This document shows positions 39,101 through 52,000 of a DNA stretch of 64,000 nt, piece by piece; position 1 is the first letter of the stretch, and each line of letters begins with the position of its first letter. Below the pieces are notes generated by a model. That model searched no databases. It was not told the origin of the DNA and saw only the letters and a program-made list of their open reading frames with translations. This DNA is from Neospora caninum Liverpool (lineage: Eukaryota > Apicomplexa > Conoidasida > Eucoccidiorida > Sarcocystidae). Location of the stretch: NCBI RefSeq assembly GCF_000208865.1, contig NC_018398.1:4736710-4800709 (forward strand), written 5' to 3'. Position numbers and translations under genes: made by a program.

Positions 39101-42100
39101 CCTCTTCACGGAGCAGGAAGAAAGGGAGCCGGACTGTCAGTTCTTCGTCGCCAAGTTCAAAACCGTCTGGTGTCCGTACGGCTCCCAGCACGACTGGCAC
39201 ACGTGCGTGTACGCCCACACCTACCAGGACTGTCGTCGCGCCCCTGCCATCGGTGAGAGGAGGGACAGGCGACTTTGCGTCTGAACAGAGACAGCTGTTT
39301 TGAAACGCGTTCGTTCCCCTTTGGTGCTCTCCTGGGAAAGAAAACATGCCGTGTCGAGTCTCCTCTTTTTACAGCGGAAAAGCCACAGTGGGGTGCTCTC
39401 TCTCGTTCCCGAGGAGCAGTGTCGCAGGAAACGGCGACCAGCGGCAAAGGGGGCGTCTGAAAATGGGGTTCCTCCAGCAAAATGTGTGCCCTGTGGCGGT
39501 CGTCCGTCCTCGCGAGACGGAGGGAACGCGCTTCCTCGATCTTTTCTCCCTGTTGACGGTCCTCAGTCGGCGGGTCTGTGTGAAGGACAAATCAGGGCGG
39601 AAAGATTGTGCGGCGCACTTCCGAGTCGCCTCGCCACGGGGAGTTTTTCTCTCGTCTCTCCGTTTTGCAGGTTACGGCTCCGAACCCTGTCCGGCCTGGT
39701 CGAAGGATCTCCACTCGGCGGACTACGACCGGCGATGTCCACACGGGCAAGTGCCTCTCGGGCGATTTCTGCATGCCAACAAACCGCAGAAATCACCCGT
39801 TGTGCATCTCTATTTACTCGCTGTCTGTGCAAACCGTTCCAGCATCCTGGCGTACGCCTCTACCTCTGTATCCCTTATTCGAGATCTAAAACTGTACATA
39901 CGTGCATACGTTTGTATATGCGTGTACCTAGTTGCGCGTAGACCGGGGTGTGCAGAAAAGGTGGTTTGTTGGCTCGTTGTGTTGTTCTCCAGAGCGCGCT
40001 GCAGCTTTTCCCACGGTAGCAAGGAACAACTGTATCATCCATCCTACTATAAGACGATGCCGTGCATTGACTACCGACCCCAGACAAGCGACTCGAACGG
40101 CAAATCGTCCCAGGGCGGCGAAAAAGGCCGATCGGCAGGTCGCCACGGCGGCGCGTCTGCGTCAGCCGGTGGCTGTCCCCGGGGCTTTCTTTGTGCGTTT
40201 TACCACGACGTCACGGAACGCAGAATTCCTGTGCCTCCGTGCTCGACGGCCGGCTGGACCTTCTCGTACTCGATGCCCCTCCCGCTCTCGCAGCTCAAAC
40301 TTCTGCAGCCTCTCTTCCTCGAGCCGCCCTTGTTCAACCTCGACGACTTTGAAGCCTTTGGGCACCACAGGCAAGTGCCTTCCTCACGAGTTGTGAACAG
40401 AGGGACATGAATCTTCGTGACCCTCAGACTCCCCGCAGAGGCGTGTGGACGACCTCCTCAAAACACACGTTCTACTTGCAAGCGACAAGGGGCGAAAGTA
40501 TGTCCGCTTCCGCCCGTCCCCGTAACCACTTCTGTTGGCGGTTCCTCGCTGGTGGTTTCTCTTGTCGCGGTGTATCTCTGTCTCTCCTCGGGCGTCTGGA
40601 GCGGCGTGATCAGAGTGCTGGGTTTCCAAGCATCGCTACTCCTTTTTCTCCGCTTTGTTTTTGATGCGTTCTCAGCCGGCTGACTGCGGCGTCGCGGCGC
40701 GCGGGAGCGGCTGCAGGCCTCGGCGGCTCCGAGGGTGCTAACGCGATGCTGACGGCGGGTAGCCGAACTGGTTCGTCTGAAACTCAACACGTCTGTCGAG
40801 GGTCCCACCGCCACAGTGGGCTTGGCGCCGTCGTGCAGTCTTCCGCCTTTCCTTTCTCCGTGGGCGGAGTCAGCGCCGGGCCGCCGCCTGGATCGTCGCC
40901 GAAGGCTCTCCCCGCTCTCTCCAAGGCCAGTGGGGCAAACGCTTGCCTCGCGCCTTCGTCGAAGCCTGCCTCCTGCCGCAGGCGGTCGTCGTCCTCCTCG
41001 TACTCGGCGTCGTACGCAGCCTATGCTCCTCCCCCGTTCCCTTCGTACCCTGCGGGAGCGCAGGGGTCGGAGCTCGTCCAGTTTGGGGCGGCTTCGCCGC
41101 TCGAGGCGTGTCATGCAAACGCTGAGAGCATGTGCGACGCCGTTGAGGTGAGCGACGAAGGCCTGCATGCGCTGCCTCGGAAGGACGAGCGACGACGCAT
41201 CGCCCCTTCCTGGTCTGCAACCCTGGCCGTCGAAGCCAGAGACGAGAGCAGGCAGAAGGCTCCAGCCCGACGGTTGTCTCGAGGGTCCGTCCACGAGTTC
41301 CTGTCCGGCGCGGGGGCCTCCTACAGAGACGGCAGCGGCTCTTCTCAAGGGGACAGGAGAGAAAATCTCCAAAGCTGGAGCGAGCCGGCGTCGTGTTTTC
41401 CGCCATCGTTCCAACCCGCTGGCGGCCGTCTTGCCTCCGCGAACCGCGAGAAGACGCAAGAGCATCTGCTCCTCCAGGTTGCTGCGATGCTGCTGAACGG
41501 GTCGTCTCGAGAGAGCGAGGCAGAGAACTTCGCGCCTGCACATGCAGGAGAGCACAACGGCGGCGAGGAGCTTCAGGGGCATACCTTCTCTGCTGAAAAC
41601 GCCGAAGTGTCTTCGCTTTTCGCTCCACACACTCACGACTTCATGGGCCTCTGTGCGTCTCTAAGCAACCGACCGGGCTTCTCGGGGCACCACTCGGCCG
41701 AGGACGACAGCAACTCTGGCACAGACTATGCACCCTCAGTGCTGTTCACACCCCACAGCGGAGAGGAGGGCGGCAGGCCGGGAGCGATCGAAGGCCCGAG
41801 AGACACGTTCTCTCTCGGTTCGTCCTTCTTTCCGGCCGCCTTCCCCGGGGACAGCCTGCCGTCTGGCTTATCGGACGCAGCGCCGGAAGAGAGAGCGAAG
41901 GACGAAGGGGCGTTGTTTTTCTCGGGCGCGGGTTCGAGAAGGGGTGGCCAGGCGGACTTGCGAGCACGCGTCGCGGCAGCGAACGGCCCTTCGGACGCCT
42001 TCGCGCGAGAGAGACTCGCAGGCGAAGGCCTGGACACGAGTGCGTTGCTCCTGCCTCTTGCCGTGGCGCCTCTGTCGTCTTCGTCTCCGCCTTTTGTGTC

Positions 42101-45100
42101 ATCTGGAGGGCATCCGCCGGTGTCCTCGGGCGAGTCTGGTCGTCCCGCAGCGGCTCTCCGAACGGCCCGGAGTTCAGAGGAACTCGAGGAGAGAGACAGA
42201 GACGAGGCGGAGGCGTGGAGCGTCAGCACGGAAGGCTGCAGACGGCACGGCAAGGGAGGCCCCACGGCTTCTCAAGGAGATCTCTGGTCTTCACCGTCGT
42301 TAGAGACACTTGCGTCGAGAGGGGACGGGGGCGAACAAGACGGTGGATCGAGACCGCTCGAAAGAAACAGTGCGGCCTCCGCGCGTGGCCGCCGCTTCAT
42401 GCGTCTCTTCGACAACGGAAGTTTGTGGGGCCCTTCCACGGGTCGTCCAAAACCTTTGGCGACCGAGCCGAACGACGCGCAGCAGTTCGCCTCGCTGTCG
42501 TTTTCGTCTTCTCTTTCTTCCTCGCCTCCGGGCTTGCTCGTCCCTGACGGCGCAGAAGCGCCGGGCCAAGCGCGCGTGGCCGAGAGGCCGTCGCCCCACA
42601 ACCTCGCGATCTCGATTCTCCATTCTTCGCCGCCCAGGAGGAAAGGCAACTTGTGGGGAACCGACGAAGAGAACGGCACCGCAACGAATCTGCCGTCGAC
42701 TTCGTTGCCAGGGTCGTATTCCTTTGAGAGCAGAAAGTCTGGAGATACCTTCGTTGCCTCCTCGTTTTCCGTCGTGTCGCCGGCCGGCGTACATCCCGAA
42801 GACTCCCAGCGCGATTCCACCGGAAACCGCGGGCGGCGTGCCCCGCGCGAAGAGCCCAGTTGTCCCTCCGCTGTGGCCAGCTTGTGGGGTGTTGAGTGGA
42901 GGTCCATGGAGGAGGAGACAGGAGCGCCGTCCGCGTGGGCCCCCCTCGCCTCCTCGGCTCCGCCGGGGCTGCTTCGGCCCGCCGTGCTCAAGGGCCGGCG
43001 GGGCGCAACCGAGAGCCCGGAGGAGGGCGAGGCGTCTTGCGGCTCTGGTGAGGCCTCGTCTGGGCTGGCGAGCGCGTTCGCGAGCGACGCCGACGTGAAT
43101 CCGCCAGCGACCGTCTTGGCAGGAAGAAGCGCGTCGCCGGCGCCATCCTCGTTTTCGAACGACGCCCTCGAAGAAGAGAAAGAAGAAGACCTGGCCCGAA
43201 TCCCAACCGCTGCAGTGACGGCAGTTGAGACTGCCGCCGTGGCTTTGTGGGGGGCATTCGACGAAGAAGAAGACGAGCGCAAGAGGGATTTTTCGGTGTC
43301 TTCGTCGTCTGTCGCTCTCTCTGCCTCGCGAAAAGCTGAAGAAGGCGAAGAGAGGAATCTGTTCCACAAAAAGCTGTCTTTCCTCGAGGAAGCGATGAGC
43401 GCGCTGTGGAAAATGAAACGCAGTGGACACGCGCAAGTGGCTGAAGAAGATCCTGTCGACGGGAAGGCGGTCGATGCAGACGGAGACCGGTGGCAGGGTG
43501 AGGCAAAGCACATTCCAGCTAGGGACGTGGAGGGGAGGCGACAGGCGAGGAGCAAGGTTGACAGAACGGCAGTTCTTGCAGTGTCCGTGAAAGACCGAAA
43601 CGCGCAGCTCGCGTGCCTCAAATCCCTTCTCGGTCTCCTGGCATGGCACAACGTGATTCTGTATGTGACCGACCCGAGCCGAGAAGAGAAGGGAAAGCCC
43701 GAGGATGCCTCTCCGGAGTCTCCCGTGCTCCAGGCTCTTGCAACCCTCAAGGTGACAGCTCGCTACCACGTCTCTCACCTTCGCGAGGAAGAACTCACTG
43801 AGCAAATTCTCGAAGGGGCGTTGTCGAAGGAGACTGAGAAAGGCCACCGCTTGCTGGTTGTTCACGGACGGCGCGTTTTTGACGAGAGGCCAAAGGACGC
43901 TGACGCCCAGGCTCCGACGCAGGCACAGACAAAGGACGTAGAAAACACACTGCCGTCTCGCAAGAATCCTTGCTCTCTCTTCGGGCTTCTTCGCCTCCAG
44001 AGGCAGCAGCCAGTCGACGCGAGACACTGGGAGAAGGAGACGCTCGCCGTCGTCGGCCTCCACAGCGCTCCTGCCGACTTTTGGCGAACATGCCGCGAAG
44101 AGAAGCTCACTCTTGGTGGTCTCGCACCGAAACCCATGAGAGCGGAGCAGTCAGACCCTGCCGCGCGGTCCCTGCTGTCCGCCGCTCCTTTGCCGGGGGA
44201 CCGTGCGCCAGGAACTCGGCAGCCTGTCGGACCTGTTGGGTCCGAGCACCGGACCAGCGAAGAAGAGGCGGCGCCTAAGCGTCTGTCTTTTTCTTGTTGG
44301 CCGACAGTTGCCGTTCACTTGGTTGTTTCGCCGTCCCCACGCGCCCTCCTGCAAAGCGAAGGCATCCCCGAAGGCGAGGTCAGAGACGCGTATGACTTTA
44401 GGACGGGCTCTCTGCTTCCGTCTGCTTCACTGCCGCTTTGGTCGTGTCTCTTCGGCTCGCTGGCACCGTCTCGTCTGTCGCCGTGCGCGCCGTCGCTGCG
44501 GGCCCTGCCTTCCTCGCCCGACATCACTTCCTCGCGGGCGTCTCTCGACCGCTCGTCGTCATGCCCCGACTTTCTTCCAGAGAGTGGGAAACCCTGTTTC
44601 GCTCCTCGCACCCCGTCGCCCAGCCGCAGCGTAGGCGAAGACCTCACCGCGGCGACAGCTGCAGGGACGGTTACCTCGGCGTCTCCCGCGTCGTCGGTCT
44701 CTTCGCTTCCCTCCGTTTCCGAGTTTCTTTCTCTCTCCCCCTCGCTCCGTCCCCACTGTCACGACCGCTCCTCCTCTCAGTCGAGCCCGCTCACACTGCC
44801 TCTACTGCTCTCGACGCCGCCTGCCTCCTCGACGGTTGCCGGGGCCTCGGGCGCGTCTGTGTTCTGGGGCGCGTCGAGTCTGCAGGTGAGACGCCCCGCT
44901 CGCGAGATCCTCGCGCCCACTTCCGGCGACGATCGCAGCGTGTCTGGAGAGACGGCGATGACCACGGAGACGGCGGCCTCGTCGGCTGCTCTGTCGGACG
45001 CGCGGGCCGGCGAAGATGGGCCAGAGTGTGGCGGCGAGAAGGAGGGACGGAAAGCCGCGGCGACGGGGACAGCCGCGAAGCCGCGAAGTGGGAAGAAGGC

Positions 45101-48100
45101 GACGGTGCAACGCGAGCAGAGCGTCGAGGACGGATCGCTAACAGCGAAACGCTGGGCTCAAGTGCACGAGGGAAGAGACTCGGACAGTCAGTGGCGAAGC
45201 CAAAAGGGGATCGAGGCAGGAGAACTTTTCGGTGAACTACTCGTGAGGGAAATGTGCGTCCTCGCCGAGGCCCTGAGAAAAGAAGCTGCGGACGCCGAGA
45301 AAGAAGACCGTGACGGTCGGTTGGTTTTCTGCTGGGCGCCATCGAGCGAAGAACAAACTGGCCAGGAGACAAGCTGCGAGCGTCTTCGAGCCCCTAGAGA
45401 TGTCGCGACCAACCTTCGACACTTCGCCAAGGACTCAGGTACAGAACGCCCGCAAGCAACCTGGAACGTTACCGGAACATCCCACGAATCTCAACTGGGA
45501 ACTTCTCTGTACATACGCCGCGTTCCACACACACGAGGCGAATCCCCGTCTCCCAAACTGCGTCTCCTATATAAATATATATATATATATATATATAGAT
45601 GTGCATGCAGATCCAGGCACAGGAAAATCGTGGTCTCCACAAGAACGCCACTGTAGAGATTCCCCGGCAAATATAAAGGCGCGTGCGGCACGCATGTCAC
45701 GTCTCTGTTTTCCAGTGTGACCTCTGAGTTTGTCACTCAAATGCGCGGCACGGCTGTTCCCGTGCAGACCTTTTTTTGGCCGGGCGTTTTCTGGCCCTCC
45801 TCTCATCGACGCTGTTCAGAATGTTTTTGCCGCACTTCTCCGTGTGCAAATCTGTTTTCCTCAGTAGCATCGGCATCGCCCGCGGCTTCGTCTCTCAGGT
45901 TGCTCTCGCGGTCTCTGGTGCCTTCGCTCGGTCACGTTCAGCGCTTGCTGCTGTTGGTCTCTGTGCGCGCGGATGCTCGCCTCGACGGCGCGCGCATGTT
46001 CAGCCGCCTGTCGGCGTGCTCCGCAGACTCGGTGTTTGTCCTTCCCGCGGGCTCCTGGTCATCTCCGGGCGCGGAGAGCGCGGAGGCGAAGAAGCGAGCT
46101 GAGGGCGAGGAAGGCGTCAAGACACGCCGACAGCCCCTCGCGGCTGGGTCCACCCTCGCGGTCTGTCTACGCGAGTCTCCAGCTGCAGCAGCGGCTCAAC
46201 GGGTAGAGGCGAATTCGTCTTTCGGTGTTGCGTCTTCTCTCTCTGCCTCGCCAGAAACGCGATGTCTCACTTTGGCGCAGCTGGTGAGCGGCTGCTCCGG
46301 TGCGCTACGTTTAGATCTATCGCGTTTCTCTCCGCTTGGGAACTCTCTCTTCAAGGAAGAAGAGTGCGGAGTTCGTCCAATGCGGCTCGATGTGTCCGAA
46401 CTGGTCGCAGCCACGAAGAGAGAGGCGAGCGAAAGGCGGGTAGAAAGCCCTCGAGACAGTCGGAAGAAGGCAAACTCCGAGGAAGGCGAAATCGCGGATC
46501 TGTGGTGCGCACTGTGTGGCGAGGCGATTGAGAGGCAACCCGAAGATCTTGGCAGCAACCGGGAGACGACAGACCAAATCGTGGCGACGGCAGCCGGACG
46601 AACAGAAGTGTGTTGCTTCGTTAGATGTGGGTACACCCCAGAAGACCCGGAAAGAGAGCTAGACTGTCCTCACGTCTTTCACCGTTCTTGTCTCGACCAG
46701 TTTTTGGTGGGGCCGCAGTTCACACGGGCAGGAGGCAGGTGCTTCTGCCGCTCCTTTGTTCCACGGGGCCCGCTCTCTTGGCCATCCCTCGCACCTTGCG
46801 AGACCGGGACGGGACGGCAGACTGCCTCGCAGCCCACGTCGCAAAGACGGTCGAGTTCGTTTCAAGCGTCAATGTCTTCCTCGCGGGAGAACCAGAACTC
46901 ATGCCTCGGCGTTTCTCCTCTGAAGTTTCTGCCGGCTTCCAGTGGCAGCGCCTCCCGTCGCACAGACGATCCATCGGACGGCCTCCCGGAGTTGCGAGCG
47001 CCGCATGAGTTTGAAGAGAGCATCTGCAGTTCGTTCTTCCCTTTCGGCCAAGACGCGAGTGCGATCTCCCCCTCCGCGGCCTCGTCCCACGACGCAGCGC
47101 TGCTCGAAGGGAGCGAGGAGGATGCCGCGGTAACTTCCCCGCGCCTGTGCGGGGGCGTCCCTACACCTGGAAGTCCGCGATACGGCACGGTGCCGAGGGG
47201 CCTCGTGACGCCGGCGCACCTCCCGGCGCTTCTGCGCGAGCTTCTTGTGGGGCTCTCTCAAGTACAAGACCTGCATGTGCACGTGGCTCTGCGCGAGAGA
47301 ACCAGAAAGGTGTTTGCTGAGGAGACTGGGAGCGCCGGGGACAGCAACGGCAAAGGAATCGAGAAGGCGCAAAAGGAAGGGGATGAGAAAGGCCGAGAAA
47401 GGCGGATCGAGTGGTGTGTCTCCAGGACTCCCCGCCTCGTGATTTCGCCCACCGACATCTGGGTGGCAACCCGCGAGACTTCGCTGGAACGCAGAGATCC
47501 GCACGAGAAGGCGACCGCCGTTTCAACTTGCGTCGATGTGTTGGGTTCTTCGCTGCTGCCAGCGTTTGTGCCGGTCTCCCCTGGAAAGCTGCTGGGACAA
47601 TGCCCTCAGCTGTTCCCACACGCCGCAGCTCGCCTCGTTTTATTCGTCTGTTCCGGTGGAGCTGCCGGCGGGAGGCGAATGGGCGTACGGGAAGACGCAG
47701 CCGCGATGGACGCGAGCGAGAAAACCCAAGGGGACAGCGGCACGGGAGTAGACCTGCATGGTGTGTACGACACTGTCTCCGGCTTCCCGCCCCTCCTGCA
47801 ACATCTGTTTCTTCTGTTGAGCAGTGGCGGGACGCCCTCATCGTATGCCCACCTGCATCGAGAGAAACGCGAGTTGGCCGGCTTGGCAGAAGACACGGAC
47901 AAAGTGGAACAGGAAGACAAAGTTGCCTTTCCGGCTTCTTTCCTTCTTCTGTCAGATGCTGTTCGGCACCATCCTTTCTTCTGGTCGACTGCACAGAAGC
48001 TGGACTTTCTGGACAAATTGCAGTTTGTTCTCTCCCATGTTTGCGCAACGCCCCGCGGCGCCTCGCACTTTCTCGCGGCGCCAGCTTCATCGCTCTGTGC

Positions 48101-49035
48101 CGCCTCCGTTTCAGAAGAAGGGATGGCGCGGCGAAGCACGAACCCGAAGCACCAGAAAGAGTGGCGAGCGTGTGTCGAGAAACTGGCGGAAGGGTGGCGA
48201 GAAAAGGTTCACAGAGACCTTCTTGAAGCTGTGGACACCCCGATGGCGGGGAGGGCTGGAGCGTGGAGAGCAGCAGAGTGCAATTTGACGCCGCTGTCGC
48301 CTTTTTCAAATGATCTTGAGGGGCTCCTGCGGTTCATCAAGACGTAAGTCCTTTGACGCACCAACTGAATGAACCGTGAGGAGAAACAGAAGTCGCCGAG
48401 AGGAGAAAGCGGACAGGCAGGCGAGAAAGGTTTGCAGAAGAGGAGCTAGCGTCGAGCCGGCTGTCTGCGGTCAACTGAGCACATGCTTAGACGAGGGAAA
48501 AGACAGTCTGCATCGCTTCGGGTTTTCTCTCGCCAGGGTTCCTACCGCGCTGGGAACTTGCTTTACTTGCCGGTGCCCCGTCGATTGTGTACTGATATCT
48601 CCGGCCTTCTCCGGTGTTTGTCCCATTTTTACTTTCTTCAGCCTGCGGACGTGGAGTCTCGTGATCGGTCTGAAGGTGCTCACCTCTTCTGCAGTCGCGG
48701 ATCTCGTTGAGGTGTATATCCACCCCACCGGCACGGCTGCCACGACGTGGGAGAGCCCGTCAAAAAGAGGGCCGCGGATGGCACGTTTCCGGAGAACCAG
48801 CGCATCGACATTCGAAGACCAGAGAGCGAGACGCATTCTTCTGCAGAACTTCGACAGCGTGTGTCTCGAACAGATCCATCAAGTCCACCCGCGCTTGTTC
48901 CTACTTCTTTTCGCCTACGTCACTTCCGCGTTCGAGGGCGACAGCGAAATGGAGAGCATATTTGATTTCCTGCGCGAGTTCACGCTCTCCAGCAAACCCT
49001 TGCGGGATAGCTTCTGGTTCGAGGCCGTTATGTGA
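36179..49035 (+). CDS. Unkempt-like protein: six CCCH zinc fingers plus RING-H2-like finger
   Basis: A predicted cytoplasmic RNA-binding regulator of about 3,551 aa. Exons are 36179-38307, 38620-38703, 38900-39252, 39671-39746, 39993-40370, 40676-45438, 45865-48343 and 48642-49035; phases agree and the total is divisible by 3. CCCH-type fingers occur in two groups, as in animal Unkempt. They include ERKSCPFYH, ACARGVFCAFAH with its upstream Cys, HTCVYAH, RRCPHGARCSFSH (made by a splice) and GGCPRGFLCAFYH. The linkers LLYHPNIYK and LYHPSYYK are the Unkempt/plant-TZF type. A long Ser/Glu-rich middle carries repeated LWG motifs. Around residues 2805-2885 a RING-H2-like pattern follows: CALC, then DCPHVFHRSCLDQF, then CFC, where the last pair is CxC rather than CxxC. 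Introns 4 and 5 need GC donors. The exon 7 start is uncertain: 45820 is also phase-correct. If exon 6 is not joined to exon 7, the RING part would be a separate gene. Confidence 0.75.
39747..39992 (+). other. GC-AG intron 4 of the CCCH gene
   Basis: Donor CACGG|GCAAGTGCCT and acceptor TTCTCCAG|AG. Splicing here in phase 2 restores the CCCH spacing C-x5-C-x3-H (CPHGARCSFSH). The nearest GT (CAA|GTGCCT) would leave phase 0 and break the finger. Confidence 0.75.
40371..40675 (+). other. GC-AG intron 5 of the CCCH gene
   Basis: Donor CACAG|GCAAGTGCCT and acceptor GTTCTCAG|CC, both phase 2. The alternative GT two codons downstream is phase 0 and does not fit the long open frame of exon 6. The ten intronic bases after the cut equal those of intron 4. 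Confidence 0.7.
45574..45597. repeat. AT microsatellite in CCCH-gene intron 6
   Basis: An alternating AT run of 24 bases between exon 6 (ends 45438) and exon 7 (starts 45865 or 45820). Its position supports this stretch being intronic even though an open frame runs through it. Confidence 0.93.
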
Positions 49036-52000
49036 TGTGCAGAGAAAGGCGACGCGATTAAAGAGAACAAGCCCAGCCAAAGATCCAATTTTTTTGTTTC
49101 ACCCGTACTCCACAAGGGGAATCCCAGGCGGATTTGTTTGTGGTCTATACGCACACCTGCATTGTTGTGTTGATGTCGCTACACGTCAGAGGGTGTACGT
49201 GGATGCATATGGAGAGTTGTGTTTTTTATGGGTTTTCAAAGAGTTTTTCCCGAGTGTCGATGCCGTCTGCTCTGAAATTTTCCGTCGCGGTACGCGCAAG
49301 GACATCGAAGGTCAGGCGATTCAGGCAGGTTTGCGGCGCCTTCCTTCCGTATCTGCATTTATCTCTTTCAACAGAAACATCGCTTGCTGTTTTGTCTCTC
49401 AGTTGTTTCGGGAAATTTGCCTGCTCCCTGAACTACGTTCCGGTGTGCATCTTGCGCGTCAGGCACCCGCTCCCGCCTTTTTACACCCAAAAGGCGAAGT
49501 GGCGCTGATTTTCTCTCTACAATCGCACTGGTATTTTCGTGTACGATTATGTACTTGATGTTTTTCCTACATTGTTGCATATGTGCATAAACGAGGTATA
49601 ATGTTGCTGTGCTGTGAAGAGAGCAAGGAGGGCTACAGCGGAACGGGGAAGTGCTGAGGTACTCGGCGTTTACGTGCATGTGTGTTTTCTACCAAGGTTG
49701 CGAAATCCCAGGGCGCACCTGGAAAGCAGATTTTTTTGTCCGAAAGAAATGTGGAAGAAGACGGAAGCGAAAGAACCGCGTCTGCTAATAGGGTGCCTGT
49801 GCAGGACGCGTGAGATGAACGCGCGAAAAACTGAGATGACAAACCTCTCAAACACGTTTTCTCCGAAGGAGCTGCACAGAATAAATCACCACTTGGGTTC
49901 ACGAGCTCGCTTTTCGCAGATCCAAAAACCGAAACTACTCAGTTAGAACCCCGGTCGAGGTCTGCTTCCTGTGGACGGGCAATGTGCGACGCTTTGTTTC
50001 ATGCGCTCGAATCCTCTCCGTGCTGATCATTTACTGCTCGCATGAGGAATGAATCCTTTTTGCGCGCAGCTACGCTGGTGATCTCAAGCAGTAGCTGGCA
50101 AATTGCACGTCTCGTCGCCCTTCCTCAGCCATACATGAGGCTCTGAGGGGCGAGCCTCACCTATTTTCTTTTTCTGTAGAGAGATGCCAGCGGTTGCCGT
50201 CTTCAGGATCGCCACGTTCCATGCAGCCACAGAATATCGCACCTGCCGAGAGACCAATCAAGCAAGCACTGTGAAACGCAGCCTCTTGTTAGGGTAAGAA
50301 GCGGACTGTTTTGTATGGCTTTTAAGAAGTTAAGTGCAATACGGGATAGCGTCCTGACCTTAGGTGTCACCGTGCACCGCATTGAGTTTTCGAGAATTGT
50401 TCTCCAGGGTCAAACTGGTTCTTCCGCCCAATGTGACATTCTAGGCATACCCAAAAACATAGGAAATGGAGAATCATGACTTGGATTGAAGGCGCGAGCA
50501 AGCAACGCCGCTTGCTCCAGGCATAGAAGAATTCTTCGTCGACGATTTCAAGACACGGGCCGAGAACATAAGTCACGAAGTCCGCTCCTGCAAGTCCGTT
50601 TTTACTGGGAGCCGACGACGTGAGTCGCGAAGGCAGACCTCTTTCGTGTTGCTTTCTGGAGCCGTCAAAGTTACCATGCCTTGCTTTCTTGCAAGTGATG
50701 CCTGTCTGATCGATCGCTCACCGTCAACGTGTAATCTTGGCGTTTGGCTAATCAAATATCCTGCCTTTGCAAAGTTGGGGAGCAAGCGGACTCGCCTGTC
50801 ACTGTGACGGTAAATGCATGCTTGCTCCTATGGCTCTGGCTTTTAGAACATGGCCATCTACATCGCTTCCATGAAGCATCAAAGCATATCTCGTAACCGA
50901 CAAAGTGAAGCTGAGAACAGGGCGACTGAGCCACCGTCCGAACCCTTTTGCTGAGTCAACGGCGGCCGTGAACCGCTGCTATTTTCTACGAGGGTGACTG
51001 CAGCCATTCAGGGCACTCGACACCGCGGCTACAAAGGCACGTACTTTCTCCTTGTTGGAGCTATGTAGCAAATCCCCACGTGTGTCGAGTCCGTTTATAC
51101 TCTCCTAGTGAGGCACGGACTCTCTCGTGCTCGTGACGAGTCCCCTCCCGTAAGGTAAGCCTCTGCCGGACACTTCAGCTGGAGACTTGCACCAAGATCG
51201 GCATTCCGCTAAAAACAGACGGAAAGTGTGTTTCTCCAACGCCAGATGTTGTGCGTAAGGTTGAACTGCCCCCGATGCAGCGGTTCTCCAGTTGATCTGG
51301 TGCCGTTCCACGCCACGTAACAGCGGCTTTTACGAGGCTCTTTTTCCGCCACGCAAAACCCAAGAGTCGGGGTTCGCTGCACAGGCTGCCGCCGATGCTA
51401 CGTCGTCCGGAGTCCCTTCTCAAGCGTGAAACTCCCTCAAGCCCGCCAATGCCGCAAGAAATGACAGGCAACAAAAAGCCCCGCAGAAACGCTTCACCAC
51501 AGGGGCCTCTCTTTACAGGATTTAGACGGCTGGTACTTGCGACGGGCAGAGCGTTGACGCGAGGCTGCTCCTGTCTGTGCGAGCCTTTCTGGGTGTGTGC
51601 AACGGCAGGAAGCAATTCGAGGCGTGGAAGGGTTTCATTTTGGATCTCCTGGAGCAGGAGTCAAAGGAAAAGTCCGTGAGAAGAGCAGAATGTCCTGTTT
51701 TTGCGTTGTCGGACGGCGTTAGGCGCCTCGGCACGCGAGTACGAACCAGCCCGGCGCCTGCTGTGCAGCTGCGGGCCGGGCTGTTCACATATAAGCAAGG
51801 CTTTTTCGACGAGGCGAGCGTTCCATCGGCTTTTCCCGTGTGTAGAAGCATCGTCGTTATGTGTTGATTGCCTCCTCGCTGCACAATCCAGGGAACAAGC
51901 TCGTTTTATCTTGCACGTCCTCTGCTCAGACTTGGTTCTTCTTTGCCCCGACGGCGACACAGCCTGCGTTCTCGGACTTTCAGGTGGCGAAAAAACGGGT

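Noticed and set aside
40458..41636. 392-codon minus-strand open frame opposite the CCCH gene
   Set aside because: Arg/Ser-rich with no motif, and antisense to a well-supported exon; an effect of high GC and codon bias.
42272..44063. Long minus-strand open frames (492 and 587 codons) opposite exon 6
   Set aside because: Low-complexity shadows of the plus-strand coding sequence, mutually overlapping in different frames.
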